Positions 1 through 12,040 of a DNA stretch of 64,000 nucleotides are shown piece after piece. The DNA is from Rhyacichthys aspro (lineage: Eukaryota > Chordata > Actinopteri > Gobiiformes > Rhyacichthyidae), in the NCBI GenBank assembly GCA_036850595.1, contig CM072160.1, forward strand, positions 18,455,906 through 18,519,905, read 5' to 3'. The position numbers and the translations under genes were made by a program. The notes under the pieces are model-generated. The model was not told the DNA's origin. It searched no databases and was given only the letters and a program-made list of their open reading frames with translations. How positions within the stretch are numbered: position 1 is the stretch's first letter; each line of letters begins with the position of its first letter.

Positions 1-43
1 TAATATCAGTGCAGCTATCAATCAACAGGTTTCAGAAAACCCA

Positions 44-46
<3 letters not shown>

Positions 47-115
<69 letters not shown>
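47..115. repeat. (AT)n microsatellite
   Basis: This is an uninterrupted alternating AT run of about 69 nt (34 dinucleotides). It explains the poly-Tyr/Ile open frame seen on the minus strand here. Confidence 0.99.
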
Positions 116-116
<1 letters not shown>

Positions 117-3100
117 TGGTTCACTTGTATAATATGAGCATGTGTGTCACTTTTGATGTTAGCCAGGAAGGCCATTATGGTAAAATGGGTGGTGGGTGAG
201 CCTACCTCCATTTCTGTGTGGAAGTCATTAATCCCTGACATTAATGCTCTTTTTAGACTGGGACATTAACATAATTAATGGTAGTTCACAATTATTTTTT
301 TATAAAGAACTGGAAGAAGCCCCTGGAAGTACTAGGAGTGTGTTGTAATTTGGATCCCAATGGACAACGGAGCGTGTGCAGCGTATTCAAACACACACTA
401 TTCTACCTAATGAATGTCTCATTTATATTTGCACCACTGAGGGATAGAGACTAAACCTTGGTTTTAACAATAGACCTTTCAAACATGTCACAAATGAACT
501 TCCCAGCTCACTCTTAGTTATTAGAGTCTCTTTGCTGCCCCAAGTTAAGTGGATAAGAGTGTCTGTCTGGATCTTATCACTTCAAACTATACACACAGGT
601 TATTAAATGTGAGCCTCGTTGTAGTAAACAATAACTCCACAAAGCTGCTCTTTAAAGTCAGGCCTATAGTTACAGAGGATTACCAGATGAAGGCTTTGTG
701 CTTAAATAGACACACGCTATTTCACAAAGCTGCATATTACTGATAACCTCAGTGTGGGGGCTCAGTGCCAGGCATTTCCTAGGACAAACATGGAGAAAAA
801 AATGATTTGAAATGCAGTGCTATGCAAATACAGAATGCATTAAAACTACAGCATGTATCTTTCTGCGGAGGCTTGCTAGTTGAGCCGATTACAGAGAAAA
901 GTAACTCAGTGTTGTGACAATGTTGAGAGTTGGGAGCCTGGGGAATGCTGTTGTTGCATATTCTCGGCGTATATGTCACAGGCTGTTGAAATAGAACCAC
1001 TTTGACAGATGTGTTGAAGTGATTCTATAGGGGTTTAAGCTGTGAAGTTTTGACACAGGCCTAATTCTCGCAATGTATTTTTCCATTTTGCGCCTACAGG
1101 TATGATTTCATAGCTAAAAATTTGTGAGGTGCTACTTGAGGTGTTGAAAAAGTTGCCGTTGCCAGGTCTCGGGATCGGAGAGAAGTTTGTGTTGCTCTTT
1201 CAGTTTGAACTCTCTGTGAAGTAGCTTAAAAGGTGACGGCAACCCGCGCTACACTTTCCACTGATGCAAACGGCGGGGATGATAGACATCTGTGAGCGTA
1301 CGCCAAAGATCTATACCCCAGCAGCGTTGCACCAGTCTGTACTGTTGGTTTTCTCTTCCCACGAACGAAGTGGAAGCAGATAATGAAAAGGCTACAGAGC
1401 TAAAGAAGAGGACACATCAAACTGGTTGAGATATTGATGTCTGTTCTGTCATTAAACACCGGCATCTGTTAATGATCAAGGGGTTTAGCCCGGCCCTGCC
1501 TCCAATGCTGGTTTGTTAATCATTGTGAGAGCAAATGCATCGTCCGCCCGCACTATACTGTATAGCTGGTAAATGTATTTAGAATGTTAAAACTCAGGAC
1601 CAATACTAGGTAGGTTTGCACACCTTTGAAGATATAGACTTCCAAGCAACAACTGATGATGTGAAGCATGCAGTTCCTCAGAATTATGCCAGTTTTTGCA
1701 GAAACCAGAACTGAATGAATAGAATCTATCTCTTAAAAGCAGAGATGTCCAGATATGAAAAAAATAAACATTTGAGAGTATATCTGTATTTCAGTTTGAG
1801 ATTTTCTTTGTATTACTCTCACATCTCAGTATTTGCTTCTCTTAAAGTCATGCTTTTGTGTTTGGAAACACCCTCTCGTGTTTGTTGCTTGTGGAACTTT
1901 TGCTTGATAAATCAAATTTTCTTGTACTTAGATCTTTGTAAAACTGACCAATCTAATGGCAGCTATGACAAGCCGTGCTGGCTCCTTGCTGGTGCATTTG
2001 CTTTGTGTCTCACAGTGCTCCATATGAGCAGTTATAGATAAAACAAACACTAGTTGCTCCATCCCACTGCTGCTATTCTCAGTGACTTTGTGGTAGGGTT
2101 CATCAAATCACAGATCAACCAAGACAAGTAAATATACTTGACATATTCTACTGTTAGACTTTTACACATTCATTAGAGTGGAATAATGAATTCAAACAGA
2201 AAGTAACCTATTTTTCTTCTTAATTAATAAAAACATGCTTGCAAAGTTGAGATAAAAAGAAAAGTATTGCCAACTGTGAGGGAGTGAAATGAGCTGCTTT
2301 TATTATTTCATAGTCATAACATAATTTTTACTAAGATTCCTATAATGAAAGGTTTAGCAGACCACTGTGTTTATGTAGTGGAGGGCAAGATAGCTTCTAT
2401 TGCCTCATCTCACTACAAACTCCCTTTTCTTTAGGCCACGTCCTGAAGCAGTGTCCAACTTAATTTCCTTTCCAAGAGAGAAAAAAAACCTCATCACTAT
2501 GTGCGTTTAAAAAAAAATTAGCCAATGTAGCTAGTGAGTGTAGTTAAAGCAAGCCCAGGTAACATCTCAAATATATGCACTATGTAATGTCTCATCATTT
2601 TTTACATCTTGTGCCACCTCCTGTATATTTCAACACAAAACTCCCCAGAGATGGCATGTTTCACTCTGCTTACACGTGGCAATAAAAATGCTAATCAATT
2701 CACACTTGTATCTCTCTCTGCCGGCTCATGACATGCCCCTGAGGCCTGGAATAATTACCCTTTTTTATTAATACATGCAGGGAGCCTTGACCTAATGTGA
2801 TCCCAGATACGATTTAGCCCCGCCCCCATCAACACCTCCATATGTGACTACAAAGCCATGCCACCATTAATCATGCATTTCAGGACTATTTTTTCCTCTT
2901 CTGTGCTAAGTATCCCAGGATGAACCGCTCTTCAACTTCAGACAAACTCCTCATTTAAAATCTCTTCTAACGTCTGCCATTTTGTTTCCCTCAGGTTAAG
3001 CGGCGGACCTTCTTGTAATCCGTTGATATCTGTTCACCAGCTTTTGAGTAACGGCCTCTGATGCTCTTGCGCCTGCTGTGTTATCATCACCATTTCCATT

Positions 3101-5270
3101 TTTATATCCATTTCCACAGGAACGCGGTAATTGCGAGTTCTCTAAAAGCCTTGCATCCTGCTAATTGGCAACTCTTTGACGAACCACAGGGAATAGCGAA
3201 GCGCAGAGGAGATCTGATGGTAAATCAATAAGTCTGAGTGGGTTCAAATATTTTAACCTTGACGTGATGGTGCTGTTAGAGCCGTCTGATGTTAGCGGGT
3301 ATTATTTACGACTGTCTTTATTCCCACGGAAAACAAGGGATATGTGTCTAAGTCAAGGCGCTGACAGAACCCAGACTCATCAGACAGGTTCTGCGGGCGC
3401 TGTCAGAGCCTGTTACTGCAGCACTATCAATTATGCAACATCTTTATGGAGATGTGATGGAGTGGTTACATCGACACAAAGCCCGCTCTTAAGGGCAGGA
3501 ATCAGCTCCCCAGCGTGGCTTTTAGAGAGAAAAATATGGGCAAAATGAATCATGGCAAATTATCCTATTCCAAGCCTCAGTGGAACAATATAGGTGTATG
3601 ACATATGACTATGACAACTTTGCAAGGAAGTTTAGCTTTATGGTTTAATTGATGAAAAATGTGCTGCTCCCTTGTGATAGCGACAAATCTGATCTGACAA
3701 AACAAAATCAGGACTTACCCTGGTGTCCTCATGTGACACGGTGGCTTTACTTTAACATATTCTACTGAAATTTAACCTGTTGACCTTAATAGCAGACTTT
3801 GTGTATCATCACATTTATGAACATCTGTAACAGATCTGTAGCACGGCTGTAAATGTGCCTGATTGAAGCAGAATTGCTCATTTCCGTCTGCAGTCCCCAG
3901 GAGGGTTACACAAAATAACACACAATTAACAGACAAAACAATAAAAGACAAGTTAAAAGTGATCACAGATTTAATTTGATTGTATCCATTGTTTCAAATG
4001 TCTCTTAAAAGTTTCATAAGTTTAACAGTCTCTTATTGGAAGTGGGAGGTTATTCCAATATTTGCTTCCTTTCACTGAGAGCACAGCTGTAGATTATGAC
4101 GAAAAGATCAAGATCCTGAATACACGAGGACAAAATGAGTACCTTCTGCAGGGTGGCTGGGCACTTTAAGAGGTAGGGTGAGGAGCTCGGTCATCTGGGA
4201 GGAGCATGGGCTGGAGTCGCTGCTCCTCCACTGTTATATTTATAGCAAATTGTGAACATTGCTATATCAAAGTTTACTTGAAAAAGACAGTAACTCTGAA
4301 ATCTTTGTAAAGCTCTGTATGTCAAGTGCCATATTGGCAGGAAAAAGCAAGCAAGATCAAGTGTCAGTGTAGATCTCAAACCAAGACTTTATTAAGCTTT
4401 ACCTCCAGTTATATCAAGTTATATGTCACAAATAGAACCCACTTAACAGAATCCCTGACTCTATCCTGCACCAGCACTTTACCATGTAGCTGCTGCATTC
4501 AAGAGTTACAGCAAGTCAAGCAAGATGTGTAAAGATTAGTGTTTTTTCTAAGGCTTGTAGGTCTATAAATATAAAAGAAAGAAAAAGGAACACATACACA
4601 TACAGGGAATTGTATTTTGTCACCATACCTGGTCTACTACAACGGAATTACAGAAAGATCCAATCCTTTCATTTTCTTTGGTTTGTCTCTATACAAGCTT
4701 GTATTAAGACAGTAAGAACAGTCAGTTTTTCATTTGTCTGAGCTAGTTCTTAGGTTCACTATACAACAACTGTTTTCAATGTCACACGAGCCATTAGCTT
4801 CTTTAGCTTTATGTTTAGCACAAAAGTGTAATAAAACACACTGCTTTGCTTTACTGGTTTATGCTAATTAGACATGTGCTTTTTGGTTTTAATTTCACTG
4901 AGCACTGTTTTTAGTCGTTGTAGCTCTTATTACTGACATCGGTCGCCAGACTTCTGTTTTGTTTTGACCTGCCCCACTCAAAATGTGTCTCCACCCTTTT
5001 AAGGCTACTCTTAAGACTCTTGTTTTTTTTTTCAAAGGCAAAGACAAGAATTTGTCCCTTAAATCTCTGCTTGCTCATTTGCGTGCGGTCCTCCGAAGCT
5101 TTGAAGTCTAATGACATGAATCCTCGTTAGGCCGAAGCGAGAAGTCACACACTTTTGGCTCTTCTTTAATCCCATCTTTTCAAATATTTCCCAGGTTGCC
5201 ACAATTTAATGAGAACCACTGTACTTTCCGGTGTTCTTCCTCACAACACACTTTAAAACAATGAGCTGCC
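116..5270. other. 3' flank of lhfpl6, no gene recognised
   Basis: The DNA is AT-rich and single-copy looking, and the open frames of 60-110 codons match no family I know. In mammals the neighbour on this side is NHLRC3, but I see no exon resembling it. The stretch 2690-3190 has homeodomain-type sites such as ATTAATCATGCATTT and CTAATTGGCA and moderate GC content, and is a candidate conserved non-coding element. A diverged octamer-element copy lies at 4861-4880. Confidence 0.6.
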
Positions 5271-5600
5271 TACTAGGAAGCCGCGCTCAGATTCCATCGC
5301 CGTGCCTGTCAGTCTGAGCTATGGGTACTGACCCGAATGCGTCAGGCTGGGCTGATGAGGCATCTGGTTGACACTCTACAACAATTGCGGGTTATATCAA
5401 TCAGCGCAGTACATCAGAGTGCCGGCGGAACACACAGGGGCCGCGCTAACATATTAAACAGGGCAAGTAGTAAGGATGAGCTCTCTCAAGTCAGGAACAA
5501 GAGACAGCGAAGAAGGGGGAGCTCCATTATCTTGGGGATGCCGGGAGTTGTGTAAAATGTGCATGCTAATGAGGTCCAAATGCGCCGGGAGAAGAGCTGA
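5271..5600. other. GC-richer block, candidate conserved non-coding element
   Basis: This block of about 330 bp has many CpG dinucleotides in otherwise CpG-poor flank and no repeat or transposon signature. Open frames exist on both strands but lack protein features. The reading as a regulatory element is inference from base composition only. Confidence 0.3.
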
Positions 5601-5730
5601 ATAGTAAAATGAGCTGACTTTAAATATGGACGCAAATCTCTCAAGTCTTGTTTGTTAATCAAAGGAGGAAACGCACAGTTTACTAAAAATAGGAGAGTGG
5701 AAGCCTTGGAAGCGCCTTGTGAATTGTTGA

Positions 5731-5793
5731 TGACATACGCAGCGCTGGTAATTGCTGTGAAAAGGTTAGCATTATTATTCACACAACGAGAGC
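5731..5793 (+). repeat. Duplicated non-coding block, copy 1
   Basis: From TGACATACGCAGCGCTGG to ATTATTATTCACAC, this block matches 7727-7790 with two substitutions plus one internal length difference. The partner lies 2.0 kb away in the same orientation. No transposon ends are visible. See the finding on this pair. Confidence 0.85.
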
Positions 5794-6085
5794 AGCTAAA
5801 TCCACATTTCTACTGAGAGTACAATCAGGTGAAAAGGGTGCGGCTTGGCGCTGGTAACCCCTGAAGAGGTTGGATCTTGACTGTGTGGTATGAAGGTTAG
5901 CGGTGTCAGTACTACACAAGTTTACAAGTTCTGAGTGGTACAGTGCGGCACAGGAGAGAGGCATCTGCTGTGTAAACAGTGAGGTCAAGTTCATCAAAAG
6001 TTCTTTTTTTGTTTGAGATATGAATATTACTTGAAGTGAGCTTTCAAAACTTGGATCCTTACTATTTAATGCCATAAGTTCTGCT

Positions 6086-6401
6086 CAAAGCAAGACGATC
6101 GTAGGTTTGATTCCCAGGCTGGCCACCACTCAGTCTTTCTGTGAGGAGTCTGCATGTCCTCCTCAAATTACTGTTGGTTCTCTCCTGATTCTTTGGCTTC
6201 CTCCCACCGCCCAAAGACATTAATGTATAGGTCAACTGGTGATTCTAAAGTGCCCCGAGCGGATGAATGTGAGAGTGAATGGTTGTCTGTCAATGTCTCT
6301 AAATGTCAGGCCTGTGACTAACTGGCCATTTTCCAGGGTGTACCCCGTCTCAGGCCCACTCGCGACCCCCAACTCAACCAATGGTACAAGATGAATGAAT
6401 G
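6086..6401 (+). mobile_element. tRNA-derived SINE, 5'-truncated, with 9-bp TSD
   Basis: The element is flanked by identical 9-bp direct repeats AGTTCTGCT (6077-6085 and 6402-6410). It keeps the tRNA B box (GGTTTGATTCC, 6104-6114) but has lost the A box. The body has the wording typical of a widespread teleost SINE: TTTCTGTGAGGAGTCTGCATG, then CTTCCTCCCACCGCCCAAAG, GGTGATTCTAAAG, GAGAGTGAATGGTTGTCTGT and CAGGGTGTACCCCG. It ends in a short GAAT repeat tail. Truncation at the 5' end with a TSD is what LINE-driven target-primed reverse transcription produces. Divergence from the remembered consensus suggests an old copy. Confidence 0.85.
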
Positions 6402-6660
6402 AGTTCTGCTAATGTTTAATGCAGACAATAAATACAAAGTTTTAATTCACAAAGCGAAGCAAGAGAAGTGTGACGCCAACTCTGTAAAACAGAAAACAGC
6501 TGTTGCTAATAAAAGCTAGCTTTGTTTTTGATCAAAGTAAATTTATCATGTTTTCTCTTGGGACTGTTTGTCACAGGACCAAGGCATAATTCATTTGAAA
6601 AACATTCACATTTTACGTTTAAACTTTTGCGTCTCTTTTTCCCTCAAGAAATATCCAAAA

Positions 6661-7025
6661 CAGGGGTGCCCAAAGTGTGGCCTGGGAAGCAAACCTGGTC
6701 TATCATGGGGTTTGATTTGGATCCGACAGGGGTCATCATGTTTCGTAATGAAATTGCATACTAACTATTGCTTTAATGACAGTCAAGCATACTTGTAAAG
6801 ATTGTAAAGATAAAAAATGTTGATGGATTTTTGCAGGATCTAAGTCAAAGAGCGTAAGTTTGGGTAAAATAGATGAAGTTCACGGGCTTCCAGTTGGGCG
6901 CTACATCGACAGAACAAAATGGAGCAGCATACACAGAGGCAACCAGACAAAAATATCTTAAATAAACCTGGGAGCTAGAGTATTTATTTTCAATTACATA
7001 CAAAAGATTGGTTTGGGCATCCCTG
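6661..7025. mobile_element. Non-autonomous hAT (Charlie-like) MITE with TSD
   Basis: The left end CAGGGGTGCCCAAAG and the right end (reverse complement CAGGGATGCCCAAAC) form imperfect terminal inverted repeats of the Charlie type. They are flanked by 8-bp direct repeats ATCCAAAA (6653-6660) and ATCTAAAA (7026-7033), which match at 7 of 8 positions and fit the nTnnnnAn hAT target pattern. At 365 bp with no transposase domain, it is a non-autonomous copy. Confidence 0.85.
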
Positions 7026-7726
7026 ATCTAAAAGGATTATCTTTTGTCCCTGGGCGCTTTTGGGGGATGCTTTGGACCCCTTTTGGTAAAGCAAACTTAC
7101 CTGTACTGACCTGAACTGTACCGTAACACTGCACTACTTGTGTTTACACCAGTTTGAGGTGCACCAACTTTCCACAGCCAGCGCAAGGCATTGCTCAGCG
7201 CCCATCAGCAGACAACAGTTGACTTGATTATTTGCAAGCTCTTTTAGGACAGGTGTATTTTTTTCAACATTGTAGGACAGCGACAACCTTTTTTGGAACC
7301 AGCCAATGGTGAGGTAAGAACCGATTTTTATAATTGTATATTTAGTATGAAAAAACAATAACGCTGCATTCTAACAAAAATAGTCTACAGTCATTTAATG
7401 AGGCAAGAAAACAACATGAAGCCACGGTTTGCAACTAATTGTTGTGTGGTTCGAGTTGGGAACCAAAGTTTCAGGTTACAAGGCCAATTGGTATGTTGCC
7501 ATTAACTATAATAAAAAGAAAGTAAATACTTGTAATTCTAGACATATATTGCAGCAATAAAGTAGAGAAGATTGTTTCAGATTTTGTCCTCAGCTTTCTA
7601 AACTTTAAATTCAGAGAGCTGCACCAGTTTCCTACGTTTAGGGACTTGATACAACAAAGGCTGCTCTTAAGTCTGCCACAGCAGCCTAACCAGCACCATC
7701 CACCTCTAGTGGAAGCATGCCTTTAA

Positions 7727-7800
7727 TGACATACACAGCGCTGGTAATTGCTTTAAAGCAATTTAAAAGGTTGCCATTATTATTCACACTGTGAGAGCGT
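7727..7800 (+). repeat. Duplicated non-coding block, copy 2, with an 18-bp palindrome
   Basis: This is the same block as at 5731-5793. In the middle it has AATTGCTTTAAAGCAATT (7746-7763), a perfect palindrome that copy 1 lacks. The flanks share a few short matches (GTGGAAGC upstream, GAAGAGG downstream), so the original duplicated segment may have been about 200 bp. Confidence 0.85.
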
Positions 7801-8267
7801 TACCCGTTGACATTAGCCTGATAAATGCTCAGCGTCTTGCCGTTTGATTGCGCTTTGGCTTTGTTTCCAGGCTTTGAAGAGGAGTAACCTGATCAAAGTA
7901 CGTACAACCTGACTCGAGGTCAAAGGATTGATCGCATCGATAGAAAAAGAGTGGAGTTAAATTCAGAGCGTGCCCCGCCTTTATCCTGTGTATTGATTGC
8001 AGAAGGACTCCCACATGTACGGAACACTACGGAGATCAAGAGGTCATGGGAAAAGCTTTGGAGGAATGTGACGGCAAGACTGCTCAATTTGCTCCAGGCT
8101 ATGGAGTTCAACAAGCACCAGAAAGATCAAAGAAAATGTGTGTAATTATGTCGGATATTGATTTAATTATGCTGTCTATTTTTGTTTTGCAGTAAGTGCT
8201 CTCTTCGAACCTCTTACCTGCATCATTCGTGGTTGCATTAACCTGGATGTTGTTGCTGCGTAAACAT

Positions 8268-8390
8268 CAGCGACACTGTGGCTAGGTGGTTAGCACTGTG
8301 GTTGCTCATGAAGAAGGTCCTGGGTTTGATCCTCTGACAGGACAGGGCCTTTCAGTGTGGAGTCTACTCAGGATTTCTCTAGTTTAACCC
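8268..8390 (+). mobile_element. 5' part of a tRNA-derived SINE, same general family
   Basis: The tRNA-like head runs GTGGCTAGGTGGTTAGCACTG, with a degenerate A box, then AAGAAGGTCCTGGGTTTGATCC, with a good B box (8323-8333). The start of the SINE body follows (GGGCCTTTCAGTGTGGAGTC). After about 8390 the similarity to the family fades. It appears complementary to the copy at 6086-6401: head here, tail there. Confidence 0.75.
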
Positions 8391-8884
8391 AGTGCCATTG
8401 AAAACTGCTGTATCCTAGGCTAATCCTCCTGTCAGTGCTCATAACTGAGGTAGCCCAGATCTGGAGATGGTCCCTGAGTACAGTATAGTGGCTTCTCCCT
8501 GCTTCTATTTGGATGTCCACCGGGGCACCAGGATTGGTCAATGCAGAGAAGCACCTAACCTTATTTATCCAATTCGGTGAAATTTCTGTCAGGAGGATTA
8601 GGACAAGTAACTGTATTGATACATATCAAAACCATATTTACTCTTCAGATTTTTTTTTACATAGTTTCCAATTAATAAAAAGCAGTGCACAAACACAAAA
8701 AAGCAGTGTATGTGCTCAATGATTTAAGTGGAAAAAAATACTGGTGCTTATCTTGATAGGTAGCTTTTTGCCAACAAAGATGGCAGCATAAACAAAAACA
8801 TCAACTTGATGGTTTATTGAATGTTGGAGAATTAAATTATCGTGATATTGTTACTGAGTTTTTGTGGGAAACATTTCGTGAGAA

Positions 8885-9494
8885 GAAGAACTTTGATAAA
8901 CATTTATTTACAAAACCAAACAATGACAAAGAAATACTTGAAGAGTGAATACAAAACATGTGCTAATATGATCAAATACATTATCGTACACAACTTATAG
9001 CTTACCAATGTGTTAAATAAACTATGCGTAGGATATATTTTCAGAGAATCTTGGGAAAAAAGGAGTTGCAAGCAGCCAGTGTCGGATTGCTTCAGAGATT
9101 ATTGCATTTCAGTTTGTATTTAAGGCAAGAATGAGACATGAAGAAGAGACAGGAACACTTCACATACCGCATGAATGAAGCAACAGTACTTTTGTCTTCA
9201 TCACAGAACACACTATCACATCAACATGAATGACCCGAGAAAGAGGAAGACGACTAACAAACGCTTGCTGTTAAAGAAAAAAGTCATGTAACAACTTTTA
9301 CAAATAGGATTGGTCCATACATTTTTCATTTAGGAGAAGAAAGCCTCATTTTTCTGTGTGTGTGCATTATGAAACAGTCCCTGAACTGAGTCCCGTGACG
9401 AGCCGAGCACCAGAGTGATCTTTTGATGCCCGGTGTGCTGTGTTGGCGTGAGTCCTCTCCCTTTTGTCGTACATAGAGTTCCTGTCCCGTGGCT
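8885..9494 (-). other. lhfpl6: Probable 3' UTR of lhfpl6
   Basis: This is the non-coding sequence directly after the lhfpl6 stop codon on the minus strand. The first 120 nt are fairly GC-rich, then it becomes AT-rich. The end is inferred from the first good AATAAA on this strand (8903-8908), giving a UTR of roughly 600 nt. A second AATAAA at 8813-8818 would extend it by about 90 nt. Only transcript data can fix the true end. Confidence 0.45.
8903..8908 (-). promoter_or_regulatory. Candidate poly(A) signal AATAAA for lhfpl6
   Basis: TTTATT on the plus strand reads as AATAAA on the minus strand, about 590 nt after the stop codon. It is the first canonical hexamer I see downstream on that strand. 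An alternative lies at 8813-8818. The hexamer is frequent by chance in AT-rich DNA. Confidence 0.35.
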
Positions 9495-9613
9495 CTAGTA
9501 CGGATACTGCTTCTGCTTCTTGCCGGCGAAACAGGACAGCCAGGTGCACAACAGCATGGCCACAGCCGCCCCCGCTCCGGTGCAGTAGTACGCCCATCCG
9601 ATCTGGCACGAAC
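9495..9613 (-). CDS. lhfpl6: Terminal coding exon of LHFPL6 (TM4 and C-terminal tail)
   Basis: Read on the minus strand, this exon follows a strong acceptor (pyrimidine-rich tract ending in CCCGCAG at 9614-9620). Its first two bases, GT, complete a split glycine codon from the previous exon. The 38 following codons begin SCQIGWAYYCTGAGA and end GKKQKQYPY before TAG at 9495-9497. The QIGWAYYCTGAG...AMLLCTWLSCF stretch is the fourth transmembrane helix, followed by a short basic cytosolic tail. This ending is characteristic of LHFPL6 (LHFP) as I remember the mammalian protein, which ends in GKKQKHYPY; LHFPL1 has a longer and different tail. The LHFPL family are claudin-like tetraspan membrane proteins. 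Human LHFP was found as a fusion partner of HMGA2 in lipoma, and the normal role of this member is poorly defined. Which teleost paralogue this is cannot be told from the window. Confidence 0.95.
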
Positions 9614-10335
9614 CTGCGGGAACGACAGAGCACAGCGTTCATCTCTCAGACTTTTATCGGCTCGGACTGTCAGCGGCGTATCTTCCGAGACACGCAGATG
9701 GAGCTCGGTGACATTTGGACAGATAAGCCGTCGCCAAGAGCTTCAGAGATACCGAGAGGGACTGTGTTCAAAAAAGGAATGGCACGGCTGAAAAATTATG
9801 CGTTAGAAGATTTTGAAACCAGGCCGTTTGAATGTTAACGTTTTAATAATGACCTCAAATCAATGTTACTGTTGAAGTCAACACTTAGACGCATGATTTA
9901 TAATGAAATGTATAGTTATGTACTGAATATTTTAAACATTTGTCAGTAGTTCTGGCATGGTTCGTTGGTTTTGACAGATTTCAAATAGTTTTTAACTGAT
10001 TTACAGAAACGTACATAAGTCATTCGGTCCCAAGTAAAGTCACAAATCTTTGCATGTGTTATTTCTAGCTTATTTATTGTATTTTAGATTTTTCTAGTCC
10101 TCTTGTAAAAGGGGTTCAATGCTGCTTTGTCCCTCTGCTGCAATGGACACTTTTTAAAAAAATGATATGAATTACATTGAAAATGAAATGAATTAAATTG
10201 TCTATTGCCCAGAGTAGAAAAACAGCGCCAAAATACTGTGCTTCGGAAAACCTGTGTTTGGATAATATATTGGTTTGTATTACATGATGCTTCAGAGTTT
10301 ATTGCCCTGCTCCAGAAAAAGCCAGGTTTAATATG

Positions 10336-10351
10336 TTTTTTTTTTTTTTTT
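10336..10351. repeat. Poly-T16 run
   Basis: This is an uninterrupted T run inside the last lhfpl6 intron. No retroposed body could be recognised on either side. Confidence 0.95.
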
Positions 10352-11559
10352 GAGCATTCCTCTGCCTTTATGTCTAATGCATCTATGCACTAGAAATTAT
10401 CTTCTAATGCAACGACTGTAGCGCCCCTACAGACATACTACTTTGTTTATGGACATATAATTTTCAACATAGTTTAGCTCAACAACATATTTTTGTGAAC
10501 GAAAATGAACAAAACATAAATGAACCAAGAGAGACGAAAGCCAATCAAAAGGAGAAGGAGACTGGATGTGTTGAAAAGATATCCAATCAGAACTCATGTT
10601 TTTGAGTGTTGCAGAAGTGATGTCAGATGCAAACATTTGATTAGACATTAGAGCTGCGGGAAGACGACAGGCGACAATGGCTTTTAAATATCAATGTTAA
10701 TACTTGGGACCTCAATACCATGCAGTAACAGGTTAATAGTTTAACATTGAAAATTCATTACCTTCTATATTTTAGTTGACTAAAACTATTGTAAATACAG
10801 TCGACTAAATTCTTATGATACTTAGTTGACTAAAACTAATAATGCTTTACATTAAAATTTGCTTAAATGAGGCATTTAATGTTCTTGTGAAAAACAGTCA
10901 ACTTTCGAGAGAAACAAGAATTCTCAATGTTGCACTTTTTTTTGTAAAATTTGTAAAATCATTAGCAACATCTGTTTCTGCTTTGTACAGCTCTCACTTT
11001 GTGAATTGAACATTGTTTGCCGTCTATTTCTTTTCCTTTTACTGTTTGTCAGAGCAGTGAGTATAGAATATAGAGTAATACTTCTTTATTCTATTTAATG
11101 GCAATGCATCTACGTTTTGAGACAGAGCCAACTGTGTAGTTTATTGTAGTGTTTGTTAAGACCATTACGCTACAATTCGAACAGCCTCATTTCAGAAGAG
11201 AATATTGTAACCTGCCTCTTACTGTATTTTAGGCCTGTGCATTTTCTTCTTGTGTGAAAAACTGCTTACATTTTATGTTTTACTGCACTGGGACTCGCTC
11301 TGTCTTGATCGTGGCAAATCTTCTCCCAGTGTAGTGTCATTTAGGAGGCATCACTGGGGCAAAAAATGCTGAACAAATTAAAACATTGAGTTCATTCTTT
11401 AGAGAAATCCCCTTTAATCCTCGGAGGAAATTGCCTGCATTATTTAACTGTGCTGTGTCCTATATCTGCTTTTGGAACTGGAAAAGTGAGACGAGACCAA
11501 AGCTTTTCATTATACTCTCATTAAAACCTCACTTTTTAGGAGTATATCTGTGATTATGT

Positions 11560-12040
11560 CCGTGTAGTTAGCAGCTAGACTCATTAACTGATCTTCTGAC
11601 GCCGCAAATATCATTCAACAGGCTCAATTGAAACAAATGATTTCCCTAAGACTCATTTACCGCCGCATAATGTGGGGATATTTGTTCGCTCATAGCAGTG
11701 ACATGAATTGTTGATGCGTTCGTTCGCCAACATAATACATTTTTTTTACTTTTTTTTCAAACTGAACATATAAGCAATTAATGTGCAATTTAGCTGCGTT
11801 CGAGGCCATCTGTCATCTGCTGTCTGCTTTAGAGGTGATTAATGAAATGGGCTGTCGAGCCGAGAGCATTAAACGTGTGAAATCTGCGCCTTGTCGAGGG
11901 GGAACATCGCAGTCTTGTTCCGAAGACGACAAACGTGAGGTGAGACGCTAATAACGATCGGGAGGTGTCAGGAAGAAGTGTCGGGACTGGAAACATGTTA
12001 ATGGTGGCTTTAATGTGTAGGTGAGTTCCCTCAGAGTGTG
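11560..12040. other. Candidate conserved non-coding element in last intron
   Basis: The block is free of repeats, with scattered CpGs, clustered E-boxes (CATCTGTCATCTGCTG), ATTAATGAAATGG and TTAACTGATC homeobox-type sites. Base composition differs from the AT-rich sequence around it. Conservation cannot be tested here. Confidence 0.25.

Noticed and set aside
9367..9838. Plus-strand and alternative-frame ORFs around the terminal exon
   Set aside because: They are shadows of the real lhfpl6 exon, which is short and in another minus-strand frame, and of its GC-rich UTR.
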